Shown: piece by piece, positions 45,958 to 54,346 of the stretch
Numbering within the stretch: the stretch's first letter is position 1
How the letters are laid out: each line of letters opens with the position of its first letter
Assembly (NCBI GenBank): GCA_902363255.1
Contig: CABIZO010000002.1
Span: 620,001 to 684,000 of the forward strand
Direction of reading: 5' to 3'
DNA length: 64,000 nt
From: Peptostreptococcaceae bacterium
Lineage (GTDB): Bacteria; Bacillota; Clostridia; Peptostreptococcales; Peptostreptococcaceae
Made by a program: the position numbers and the translations under genes
Notes under the pieces: generated by a model
Seen by the model: the letters and a program-made list of their open reading frames with translations, nothing else
Told to the model about the DNA's origin: nothing
Databases searched by the model: none

Positions 45958-45996
45958 ATATTTTAAATATTCTATGGGAAAGTAAGTACACACTTT

Positions 45997-46025
45997 TTGT
46001 TCAGTATGAAATACTAAATTATAAT
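45997..46025 (+). promoter_or_regulatory. Orphan promoter-like sequence
   Basis: TTGTTC at 45997 and TATAAT at 46020 are 17 bases apart, with AGTAT-GAA-ATACT (46003-46015) as an inverted repeat in the spacer. A strong terminator at 46044 would stop any transcript after about 40 bases. Confidence 0.45.
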
Positions 46026-46043
46026 CAATTAATATATGGATTA

Positions 46044-46072
46044 AGAGACAGAGTGAAAATCTGTCTTTTTTT
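46044..46072 (+). terminator. Intrinsic terminator upstream of the HAD-uidA promoter
   Basis: AGACAGA-GTGAAAA-TCTGTCT followed by TTTTTTT. It is the second terminator after the AraC gene, with only the orphan promoter between them. Confidence 0.85.
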
Positions 46073-46094
46073 ACGAAAAAATGTGGGAAAAGGA

Positions 46095-46129
46095 TTGTAA
46101 TAAAAATGAATGTATGGTAGTATACAAGT
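46095..46129 (+). promoter_or_regulatory. Promoter and GntR box of the HAD-uidA operon
   Basis: TTGTAA at 46095 and TAGTAT at 46118 are 17 bases apart. The box ATGGTAGTATACAAGT at 46114-46129 overlaps the -10, as in the uxuB and transporter promoters. Confidence 0.78.
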
Positions 46130-46169
46130 ATAGAAGTTTAAATTTAAATAATTTAAGAAGGCGGTAATT

Positions 46170-47009
46170 ATGGAAAATATATTTGATAAATACGAGAAAA
46201 TACAAGATTTTTTAGTATGTGTTGACTCTGATGGATGTGCAATGGATACTATGGAAATAAAACATAGAGAGTGTTTTGCACCAGAAATGATAAAAACATG
46301 GAATCTACATGAAAATGAAGAATATATATTAAACCTTTGGTATGATTTAAATTTATACACTCAAACTAGAGGAATAAACAGATTCAAAGGTTTAGCTGAA
46401 ACTTTTAAAATAATAAGAGAAAAAGGTATAGAAATAGAAGATCTTGATAGTTTATTAAACTGGGTTGATACAACTAATGAATTATCAAATAGATCATTAA
46501 AAAATGAAATAGAAAAAACTGATAGTAAGGCTTTAAAAATGACTCTTGAGTGGTCTTTAAATGTTAATGAAGCAATAGAAAACTTACCAAAGGGTGATGA
46601 ACCTTTTGAAAATGTAAAAGAAGGTTTAGAAGAATTATCTAAAAAAGTTGATATTTCAGTAGTATCATCAGCTAATGGAGAAGCTTTGAATGATGAATGG
46701 AATAGAAATGACTTAGTAAAATATCTAAGAGCATTATTAGGACAAGAAGCTGGAACTAAGCAACACTGTATAGCTGAACTTAAGAAAAAAGGTTACGATA
46801 CTGACAAAATATTAATGGTTGGAGATGCACCAGGGGATTTACAAGCTGCTAAAAACAACGATGTAAGATTCTATCCTATATTAGTAAATAAAGAAGGATT
46901 TTCTTGGGAAAGATTAGTGGGAGAAGCAGTTCCAAAATTGATGAATGGAGAATTTGATGAAGTTTATCAAAAACAATTAATAGAAGAGTTTGATAACTCT
47001 TTAAGATAA
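46170..47009 (+). CDS. HAD hydrolase of the glucuronide regulon
   Basis: The 279-residue protein has an N-terminal VCVDSDGCAMDTM in place of the usual DxDGT, keeping both aspartates, a long helical cap, VVSSANGEAL as motif II, and MVGDAPGDLQAAKNNDVRFY as the metal motif. It is a probable phosphatase acting in the cytoplasm. It shares an operon with beta-glucuronidase (35 bases apart) and has a GntR box at its promoter, so it belongs to glucuronide use. A standard glucuronate pathway does not need a phosphatase here, so the substrate is an open question. AAGGCGG precedes the ATG. Confidence 0.85.
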   Translation: MENIFDKYEKIQDFLVCVDSDGCAMDTMEIKHRECFAPEMIKTWNLHENEEYILNLWYDLNLYTQTRGINRFKGLAETFKIIREKGIEIEDLDSLLNWVDTTNELSNRSLKNEIEKTDSKALKMTLEWSLNVNEAIENLPKGDEPFENVKEGLEELSKKVDISVVSSANGEALNDEWNRNDLVKYLRALLGQEAGTKQHCIAELKKKGYDTDKILMVGDAPGDLQAAKNNDVRFYPILVNKEGFSWERLVGEAVPKLMNGEFDEVYQKQLIEEFDNSLR

Positions 47010-47044
47010 AAAGTTTTAAATATATTGGTAGTGGGGTGAATAAC

Positions 47045-48850
47045 ATGTTATATCCAATAATGACAGAAACTAGGCAAATTATAGATTTAAATGGAATTTG
47101 GAACTTTAAATTAGATAAAGGTACTGGATTTGAAGAAAAATGGAATCAAACTGGACTTAAAGATAGCATAAGAATGGCAGTTCCATCTTCATATAATGAC
47201 TTAGTAGAAGGTTCTGATTTTAGAGACCATATGGGATGGGTATGGTATGAAAGAGAATTTGTAATAAATAAAAATATGTTAGATGAAAGAGTAGTACTTA
47301 GATTTGGATCTGCTACTCATCATGCTAAAGTATATGTTAATGGTAAATTATTAGTTGAACATAAAGGTGGATTTACTCCATTTGAAGCTGAGTTAAATGA
47401 ATTTGTTACTGTAGGAAAAAATAGATTAACAGTAGCAGTAAACAATATATTAGATGAAAGTACATTACCAGTAGGTATAGTTCAAGAAACTAAATTACCA
47501 GATGGATCAACTAAAACTACAAATCCAGTAAACTTCGATTTCTTTAACTATGCTGGAATTCATAGACCAGTAAAAATATACACTACTCCTAAAACATATG
47601 TAAAGGATGTTACAGTAGTAACTGACTTTGAAAATACTTTAGGAAAAGTAGATTATGAAGTAGAAGTTAAGGGAGAAGCATCTGTTGTTATAAGTGTAAT
47701 AGATGAAGATAACAAAGTTGTTGCTAAGAGTGAAGGCTCTAAGGGTAAGGTAGAAATAGAAGATGTTAAGTTATGGGAGCCTATGAATGCTTACCTATAT
47801 AACTTAAAAGTTGATTTATTAAATGAAAATAATGAAATAATAGATACTTATGAACAACCTTTTGGTGTGAGAACTGTAAAAGTAGAAGATGGTAAATTCT
47901 TAATAAATAATAAACCATTCTACTTCAAAGGATTTGGAAAACATGAAGACTCAAACATACATGGAAGAGGGTTTGATGAAGCATTAAATGTTAAAGATTT
48001 TAACTTAATGAAATGGATAGGAGCAAACTCATTTAGAACAGCTCACTACCCTTATTCAGAAGAAATAATGAGACTGGCAGACAGAGAAGGTATAGTTGTA
48101 ATAGATGAAACTCCTGCTGTTGGTGTACACTTAAACTTCATGGCTACAATGATGGCTGGTGCAGAAAGAAGAGATACATGGCAAGAAATCCAAACTTTTG
48201 AACACCACCAAGATATAATAAGAGAATTAGTAGCAAGAGATAAAAATCACCCATGTGTAGTAATGTGGTCAGTTGCCAATGAACCTGCATCAGATGAAAA
48301 GGGAGCTGATGAATACTTCAAACCACTTATAGAATTAACAAAAGAGTTAGATCCTCAAAAAAGACCAGTAACTGTAGTTACATACTTAATGTCTACCCCA
48401 GACACATGCCAAATAGCAGAATTACTAGATGTACTTTGTTTAAATAGATACTATGGATGGTATGCACAAGGTGGAGATTTAGAAGTGGCAAAAATGTATT
48501 TAAATGCAGAACTTGAAGGATGGAATAAAAGATGTCCAGGTAAACCAATAATGTTTACTGAATACGGTGCAGATACAGTTTGTGGTATGCGTGATACTAC
48601 TTCTGTAATGTTCACAGAAGAATATCAAGTAGAATACTTAGAAGCTAATCATGAAGTAGTTGATAAATTCCCTAATTTTGTTGGAGAACAAGTATGGAAC
48701 TTTGCTGATTTTGCAACAAGCCAAGGTATAATACGTGTTCAAGGAAATAAAAAGGGAGTATTTACTAGGGAAAGAAAGCCTAAAATGGCAGCACATTATT
48801 TACGTAATAGATGGCATAATATACCTGACTTTGGATACAAAACTAAATAA
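47045..48850 (+). CDS. uidA: Beta-glucuronidase (GH2)
   Basis: I start at the ATG at 47045, seven bases after GGGGTG; the GTG at 47036 lies inside that site. The 601-residue length equals that of known enzymes. The acid/base is E413 in SVANEPAS and the nucleophile E506 in FTEYGADT. N568-K-K570 in GNKKGVFTRERKPK is the NxK motif that recognises the glucuronate carboxylate. An insert near 360-380 (VHLNFMATMMAGAERRDTW) matches the active-site loop 1 of gut bacterial enzymes that act on small glucuronides. There is no signal peptide, so substrates must be imported. It reads much like the Clostridium perfringens enzyme. Confidence 0.96.
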   Translation: MLYPIMTETRQIIDLNGIWNFKLDKGTGFEEKWNQTGLKDSIRMAVPSSYNDLVEGSDFRDHMGWVWYEREFVINKNMLDERVVLRFGSATHHAKVYVNGKLLVEHKGGFTPFEAELNEFVTVGKNRLTVAVNNILDESTLPVGIVQETKLPDGSTKTTNPVNFDFFNYAGIHRPVKIYTTPKTYVKDVTVVTDFENTLGKVDYEVEVKGEASVVISVIDEDNKVVAKSEGSKGKVEIEDVKLWEPMNAYLYNLKVDLLNENNEIIDTYEQPFGVRTVKVEDGKFLINNKPFYFKGFGKHEDSNIHGRGFDEALNVKDFNLMKWIGANSFRTAHYPYSEEIMRLADREGIVVIDETPAVGVHLNFMATMMAGAERRDTWQEIQTFEHHQDIIRELVARDKNHPCVVMWSVANEPASDEKGADEYFKPLIELTKELDPQKRPVTVVTYLMSTPDTCQIAELLDVLCLNRYYGWYAQGGDLEVAKMYLNAELEGWNKRCPGKPIMFTEYGADTVCGMRDTTSVMFTEEYQVEYLEANHEVVDKFPNFVGEQVWNFADFATSQGIIRVQGNKKGVFTRERKPKMAAHYLRNRWHNIPDFGYKTK

Positions 48851-48910
48851 TTAAAGAAATATATAAAGTTAGTGATATAATGACAATAAAATTAATAAAC
48901 AGTTAAATTA

Positions 48911-48938
48911 AGATATGGAGGTAATTCTCCATATCTTT
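48911..48938 (+). terminator. Intrinsic terminator of uidA
   Basis: AGATATGGAG-GTAATT-CTCCATATCT followed by TT; a perfect 10-bp stem with a modest T-tail. Confidence 0.75.
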
Positions 48939-48971
48939 GAAATAAATATCTTAAATTATTATTTTAAACAT

Positions 48972-48987
48972 ACTGGTATACTAGTAT
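48972..48987. promoter_or_regulatory. GntR box before the GH3 gene
   Basis: ACTGGTATACTAGTAT matches the regulon box and lies 28 bases before the ATG at 49016. A clear -35 is not visible. Confidence 0.65.
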
Positions 48988-49015
48988 GATAATCATCAAT
49001 AAGGGGGACAAAATA

Positions 49016-50785
49016 ATGGTAAATTTAAAAGCAAAACCTTATAACCTTGATGAACAAGGTATAAAATGGGTACAAGATACAATTGCAAATATGACTATAG
49101 AAGAAAAAATAGGTCAATTATTTGTAAACATGGGAGCAAGCCGTGATGAAGAATATTTAAAAAGTATTTTAGATAATTATCACATAGGTGGAGTTAGATA
49201 TAACCCAGGTAAAGCTGAAGAAGTGTATGAGCAAAATAGAATACTTCAAGAAAATTCTAAAGTACCTCTATTAATAGCTGCTAATACAGAAGCAGGTGGT
49301 AATGGAGCTTGTACAGATGGGACATATGTTGGTAATGAAGTTAAAATAGCTGCAACAAATGATAAAAGATATGCTTATGAAATGGGTAGAGTATCTGGTG
49401 TTGAAGCTGCTGCTATAGGTTGTAACTGGAGTTTTGCTCCAATAGTTGATATAAATAGAAACTGGAGAAACCCAATAATATCAACAAGAACTTGGTCTGC
49501 TGACGTAGAACAAACTTTAGAACTATCATTAGAATACATGAGAGGTATCCAAGAAAGTGGTATAGCTCCTGCTGCTAAACACTTCCCTGGAGATGGTATA
49601 GATGAAAGAGATCAACATTTATCTTTCGCTCCAAACTGGTTATCTGTAGAAGAATGGGATGCTACATTTGGTAGAGTTTATGGTGGTTTAATAGAAGCTG
49701 GACTTCCATCAATAATGGCAGGTCATATAGCATTACCAGAATATGTACGTCACTTCAATCCAGAAGCAACTACTGAAGAATTAGTAATGCCAGCAACATT
49801 AAGTAAATATATATTAACTGATTTATTAAGAGGAAAAATGAACTTCAATGGTTTAGTTGTAACTGATGCTTCTCACATGGTTGCTATGACTTCTCCATTA
49901 AAGCGTAGTGAAATGTTACCAACTGCTATAGCTGCAGGTTCTGATTTATTCTTATTCTTCAATGATCCAGATGAAGATTTCCAATGGATGATGGAAGGAT
50001 ACAAAAATGGAATAATAACTGATGAGCGTTTAGAAGAAGCTTTAACTAGAATATTAGGAACAAAAGCAGCTTTAGGATTACATACAAAAGCTAAAACAGA
50101 AATATTACCTGAAAAAGAATCAGCTATGGCTAAAATAGGATTACCTGAAAATACTGCTATAGAAGCAGAAGTATCTGATAAAGCTATAACTCTAGTAAAA
50201 AATAAAGAAGGTATATTCCCAATTACTACTGAAAAACATAAGCGTATTTTACTTGTTGAAGTAAAAGGTGTGGAGAGTGGATTTGGTAAATTAATGGCTA
50301 TGATGAATGGCGGAAAGAAAACACCAATACAAAACTTAAAAGAGTTATTAGAAGCAGAAGGTTATGAAGTTGAGATATATGAATCTCCAATGGACAAAAT
50401 AATGAAACTTCCTAAAGAAGAACTTATGGGAGCTATAATGAATGTTTATGCTCAAAAACGTCCAATATCTACTTTAACAGATAACCATGATTTAATAATA
50501 AATGTCGCTAATGTTGCTCCAAATACTCATCAACGTATAGAGTGGCCACCAAGTAAAGGTACTCCAGATATACCATTCTATGTAAATGAAGTACCAACAA
50601 TATTTGTTTCAATACAATGTCCATTCCACTTAGCTGATGTACCTCAAGTTAAGACTTATATAAATGCTTATGATGGAAAAGAAAGCACATTAGAAGCATT
50701 AGTTGAAAAAATGGTAGGACGTTCTGAATTTACAGGAGTAAGTCCAGTAGACGCATTCTGTGGATTATTAGATACACAATATTAA
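49016..50785 (+). CDS. GH3 family enzyme, NagZ-type beta-N-acetylhexosaminidase-like
   Basis: I start at the ATG at 49016 behind AGGGGG; ten in-frame codons precede it. The 589-residue protein has the GH3 barrel with AAKHFPGDGIDERDQHLSF, where D-Q-H matches the Asp-His catalytic dyad of NagZ-type enzymes, and VVTDASHMVAM with the nucleophile Asp. A second alpha/beta domain follows (about 390-589), longer than in minimal NagZ. There is no signal peptide. The GntR box places it in the glucuronide regulon, so it may split GlcNAc or GalNAc from glycosaminoglycan fragments. A role as a phosphorylase, as in some family members, is possible. Confidence 0.85.
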   Translation: MVNLKAKPYNLDEQGIKWVQDTIANMTIEEKIGQLFVNMGASRDEEYLKSILDNYHIGGVRYNPGKAEEVYEQNRILQENSKVPLLIAANTEAGGNGACTDGTYVGNEVKIAATNDKRYAYEMGRVSGVEAAAIGCNWSFAPIVDINRNWRNPIISTRTWSADVEQTLELSLEYMRGIQESGIAPAAKHFPGDGIDERDQHLSFAPNWLSVEEWDATFGRVYGGLIEAGLPSIMAGHIALPEYVRHFNPEATTEELVMPATLSKYILTDLLRGKMNFNGLVVTDASHMVAMTSPLKRSEMLPTAIAAGSDLFLFFNDPDEDFQWMMEGYKNGIITDERLEEALTRILGTKAALGLHTKAKTEILPEKESAMAKIGLPENTAIEAEVSDKAITLVKNKEGIFPITTEKHKRILLVEVKGVESGFGKLMAMMNGGKKTPIQNLKELLEAEGYEVEIYESPMDKIMKLPKEELMGAIMNVYAQKRPISTLTDNHDLIINVANVAPNTHQRIEWPPSKGTPDIPFYVNEVPTIFVSIQCPFHLADVPQVKTYINAYDGKESTLEALVEKMVGRSEFTGVSPVDAFCGLLDTQY

Positions 50786-50808
50786 TATATAAATGGTCTA
50801 ACGCACTA

Positions 50809-50846
50809 TAAACGGTAAATTTTAATTAATTTACCGTTTATTTTTT
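50809..50846 (+). terminator. Intrinsic terminator of the GH3 gene
   Basis: TAAACGGTAAATT and AATTTACCGTTTA pair around a six-base loop, followed by TTTTTT. Confidence 0.88.
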
Positions 50847-50902
50847 ACTATTAACAAATCATAACCAACCTGGTTATTTATCATAAAAAGAAGGTGTAAA
50901 TA

Positions 50903-51694
50903 ATGAAAAAAATTGTATTTTTTGATATAGATGGAACATTAATAGATTCTATGAAAGGGATGAAAGATATTAGCCCAAAGGTTAAAGAGGCCATAAAAGG
51001 CTTACAAAAATATGGAGATTATGCTTTTATTGCCACAGGAAGACCTTATGCTTTTTTACCAAAGACCATATTAGAATTTGGCTTTGACGGATTTATTCTG
51101 TCAAATGGAGCCCACATTATAATGAATAATAAAACTATTTATACTGATTCTATTGATAGAGTATTTATTAAGAATCTAGTAGAGGAATTGGAAAATAATT
51201 ATATAGAATATGTACTTCAAGGAGAAACACATTGTTATATGAAAAAACATTTTAAGAACTTTCATGATTATCTTGATAAGATAGAAGTTCCTAAAAATTA
51301 TATAAAAGATGAGTATAACTGTGAAGAAATTAATATACATAAAGTTGAAATGTTATGTAAAGATGATATGATGGAAAATTTATGCTTAAATATTATAAGG
51401 AAAAACCCTGAGTGTGATTATTTTAGTAGTATAAATAAGAGAGCGCTTGAAGTATATGTAAAGAAAAATACTAAGTCAAAGGCAATTTTAAAAGTAATAA
51501 ATCACTTAAATATACCTATTGAAAATACATATGCCTTTGGTGATGGAAAAAATGATATAGATATGCTAAAGGTAGTTGCATGTGGCATAGCTATGGGGAA
51601 TGCTTCTGATGAAGTAAAATCAATTGCTGATTACGTAACAGATAGTGTGAATAATGATGGAGTAGCTTTAGGAATTATGAAAAAAATACTATAA
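50903..51694 (+). CDS. Cof-type HAD hydrolase
   Basis: The 263-residue protein has FFDIDGTLIDS at the N-terminus, a large C2-type cap, a conserved lysine region (KSKAILKVINHL), and AFGDGKNDIDMLKVVACGIAMGNA as motif IV. This is the Cof/YidA subfamily of sugar-phosphate or nucleotide phosphatases. Upstream and downstream gaps separate it from the glucuronide cluster, and there is no GntR box, so it is probably not part of that regulon. The substrate is unknown. Confidence 0.9.
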   Translation: MKKIVFFDIDGTLIDSMKGMKDISPKVKEAIKGLQKYGDYAFIATGRPYAFLPKTILEFGFDGFILSNGAHIIMNNKTIYTDSIDRVFIKNLVEELENNYIEYVLQGETHCYMKKHFKNFHDYLDKIEVPKNYIKDEYNCEEINIHKVEMLCKDDMMENLCLNIIRKNPECDYFSSINKRALEVYVKKNTKSKAILKVINHLNIPIENTYAFGDGKNDIDMLKVVACGIAMGNASDEVKSIADYVTDSVNNDGVALGIMKKIL

Positions 51695-51796
51695 AAGTGT
51701 GTTAATAGGTTTCAGAAATATGTTTTGTACAATTCATTTACAAATATATCCAATTAAGATACCATAGAATTGTAAGCATAAATAAGGAGGTATCAG

Positions 51797-52711
51797 ATGA
51801 GAAAGTACATTGGTGAAATAGGATTATTTACAATTGCAATTATATGGGGAAGTGGATTTATAGGTACTAGACTAGCCCTAGATGGAGGACTTAGTCCTAT
51901 ACAAACAATGACTCTTAGATTTTTCATAGCAAGTCTTATACTAGGCATAGTATTTTATAAAAAAATTAAAGAAAATTTTACAAAAGAATCATTAATAGCA
52001 GGAGTATGGTTGGGATTATTTTCATTTATAGGATTTTCTACTCAAACTATAGGCCTTGTTTACACTACTGTTTCAAAGAATGCTTTTATAACAGCTGCAA
52101 ATGTTGTTATAGTACCTTTTATAGGATTTATATTATACAGAAGAAAACTAGATAAAATTGGTGTTATAAGTAGTTTTATGGCCCTTTTAGGAATAGGAGT
52201 CTTATCTTTGGAACCGGATTTAAGTGTAAATTTTGGAGATTTTCTAACATTTTTATGTGCTATTGGATTTGCATTTCATATTTTCTTTACTGGAGAATTT
52301 AGTAGTAAACATAGTGTTTATGTTCTAACTGTTACACAATTTGTAGTTGCCTTTATTCTATCTTTTGTACTGCAAATGTTAACTGGACAAACTAATATTC
52401 AAGCAAGTACAGTAGGTTTAATGGGCGCACTATACTTAGGAGTATTTAGTACTGCTATTGCATTTTTATTGCAGACTATTTGTCAGTCAAAGGTGGATCA
52501 AACAAAATCAGCCATAATTTTATCTACTGAATCCGTATTTGGTACAATAATGTCGGTGATAATTTTCCATGAGGTATTAACAGCTAGAATGATAATAGGA
52601 TGTATAATAATTTTTTCATCTATAATAATTTCTGAGACGAAATTATCTTTCCTTAAAAAGAAATCTTTAGAAGAATCACCAAAAGATGTGATAAGATCTC
52701 AGATGGAATAA
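51797..52711 (+). CDS. EamA/DMT family transporter
   Basis: The 304-residue protein has ten predicted helices in two EamA repeats: IAIIWGSGFIGTRLALDGGLSPIQTMTLRFF opens the first (described, not quoted in full, beyond IIWGSGFIG) and ALYLGVFSTAIAFLLQTICQ marks the second. DMT proteins move metabolites or drugs; the cargo here is unknown. AAGGAGG precedes the ATG, and a strong bidirectional terminator follows. Confidence 0.9.
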   Translation: MRKYIGEIGLFTIAIIWGSGFIGTRLALDGGLSPIQTMTLRFFIASLILGIVFYKKIKENFTKESLIAGVWLGLFSFIGFSTQTIGLVYTTVSKNAFITAANVVIVPFIGFILYRRKLDKIGVISSFMALLGIGVLSLEPDLSVNFGDFLTFLCAIGFAFHIFFTGEFSSKHSVYVLTVTQFVVAFILSFVLQMLTGQTNIQASTVGLMGALYLGVFSTAIAFLLQTICQSKVDQTKSAIILSTESVFGTIMSVIIFHEVLTARMIIGCIIIFSSIIISETKLSFLKKKSLEESPKDVIRSQME

Positions 52712-52716
52712 AAATA

Positions 52717-52768
52717 ATAAAAGGAGAGCCAATAAATAATTTTACTATTTATTGGCTCTCCTTTTATA
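52717..52768. terminator. Bidirectional terminator
   Basis: AAAAGGAGAGCCAATAAATA pairs perfectly over 20 bp with the sequence at 52746-52765, between the transporter and the convergent kinase pair. Confidence 0.92.
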
Positions 52769-52816
52769 GTTAACAAATCCTATTTTTTACTAATGTTGGA
52801 TTTATATTATATCATA

Positions 52817-53470
52817 TTATATATTTAAAGTTTCTTTTATTTTTTCACATAATATATCTAAATGTTCTGGATTGTTTATTAAATCAACTTCATTAATATT
52901 CACATATAATACTGGAGAAGCATTGTACTCTTTTATCCAGTTTTCATATCTATTATGAAGGTTTGTCCAATATTCAACATCCACATCTTTTTCCATATCA
53001 CGAGATCTTAAGTTTATTCTCTCTATTATAGTATCTATAGATCCATCAAGATATATCATTAAGTCTGGCGTTCTAAGATGAGGAACCATATCGTTGAATA
53101 AATCTCTATAAGTTATATAATCTCTTTTTGTCATTTTTCCGTTATCATATAAGTTTCTAGCAAATATTTCAACATCTTCATATATACTTCTATCTTGTAT
53201 ATTATTAAGTCCATTTGCATGGATTTCTTTTTGTTGTTTAAATCTTTGAGCTAAGAAGTAAAGTTGTAAATGGAATCCCCATTTTTCTTGGTCTTTATAA
53301 AAATCTTCTAAGTATGGATTTCCATCAACTTTTTCAAAGTGAGTTTCAAATCCTAATCTTTCTCCAACTAATTTCGTTAATGTAGATTTTCCTGCTCCTA
53401 CATTTCCCGCAACAGTTATAAATAAATCTCTGTTAGCGCATTTATCGCTTTTATTTTCTAATCTAAACAC
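52817..53470 (-). CDS. Deoxynucleoside kinase, dAK/dCK-like
   Basis: The 217-residue kinase has a P-loop VAGNVGAGKSTLT, the QDRSIYED motif with the catalytic Asp-Arg pair, and a lid with INLRSRDMEKDVD. It phosphorylates deoxyadenosine or deoxycytidine for nucleotide salvage. The start is a GTG that overlaps the end of the upstream kinase gene by eight bases, with GGAGG eight bases upstream, so the two are translationally coupled. The pair recalls the Dck/Dgk pairs of Bacillus and lactobacilli. Confidence 0.9.
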   Translation of the reverse strand: MFRLENKSDKCANRDLFITVAGNVGAGKSTLTKLVGERLGFETHFEKVDGNPYLEDFYKDQEKWGFHLQLYFLAQRFKQQKEIHANGLNNIQDRSIYEDVEIFARNLYDNGKMTKRDYITYRDLFNDMVPHLRTPDLMIYLDGSIDTIIERINLRSRDMEKDVDVEYWTNLHNRYENWIKEYNASPVLYVNINEVDLINNPEHLDILCEKIKETLNI

Positions 53471-54125
53471 TCTGTTTTCCTCCTAAAGATGATATTGCCT
53501 CTTCTACCTTATTTATGATAAATTCTTTGTCTTCCGCGTTATTAAGAAAATCTAAATTAGAATTATCAATTTCTATGATTATAGGTTCTTTTCCTGTAAA
53601 GTTATGCTTAATAGAAAGTGGATTAAAATAATATTTATATTCGTTACGAAGGTTATCAATATAATTTCTATCCATTTGTCTTTCAAAACTTCTATCTCTT
53701 GTAGCTATTCTTTTCATTAAAGTATCAGTATTTGAATTTAAGTAAATTACTATATCTGGTTGTGGTAAGTCATTTACAAATATGTTGTAGACTTGCTTAT
53801 ATCTATGGAACTGATTATTATCCAGTGTTATACCAGCAAATATAAGGTTTTTCACTATATGATAATCGCTTACAACTCCATTTGATTTGCTAAGGATATT
53901 TTTTTCTACATCTTCCAATTGTTTAACTCTATTGAATAAAAAAAATGCTTCTGTTTGCAAAGCATATTCCTTAATATCAGTATAAAATTTTGATAAAAAT
54001 GGATTTTCTTCTACAATTTCTCTAAGAAGTGTATAGCCTAGGTGTTCATTAAGTAAGTTCGCTAAAGTAGTCTTACCAGCACCGATAGGCCCTTCAATTG
54101 CTATAAATACACCTGTATTTCTCAT
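53463..54125 (-). CDS. Deoxynucleoside kinase, deoxyguanosine kinase-like
   Basis: The 220-residue kinase has a P-loop IEGPIGAGKTTLA. In place of the DRS motif it has VSDYHIVKNLIFAGITL, as in Bacillus-type deoxyguanosine kinases, and RIATRDRSFERQMD as lid. It should phosphorylate deoxyguanosine and heads a two-gene salvage operon with the kinase that overlaps its 3' end. AGAGGGTGA precedes the ATG. The substrate split between the two kinases is inferred from these motifs. Confidence 0.88.
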   Translation of the reverse strand: MRNTGVFIAIEGPIGAGKTTLANLLNEHLGYTLLREIVEENPFLSKFYTDIKEYALQTEAFFLFNRVKQLEDVEKNILSKSNGVVSDYHIVKNLIFAGITLDNNQFHRYKQVYNIFVNDLPQPDIVIYLNSNTDTLMKRIATRDRSFERQMDRNYIDNLRNEYKYYFNPLSIKHNFTGKEPIIIEIDNSNLDFLNNAEDKEFIINKVEEAISSLGGKQSV

Positions 54126-54346
54126 TTATATATCACCCTCTAAAAATAATGTCTTTAGTATTTTATCAGAAAAAAAAATATTATTCTACTGTTGACTTTA
54201 TATAATTTTTTATATTACAAATTTTTTTATATTAATAGTTAGAATTTAATGAAATTAAATAATCTAAAATATATTTCTTACATGTAAATATGCTATCATT
54301 TAAATAAGGTGTAAAATTGTGGAAGGATAATTGGGGGGAATTAATA

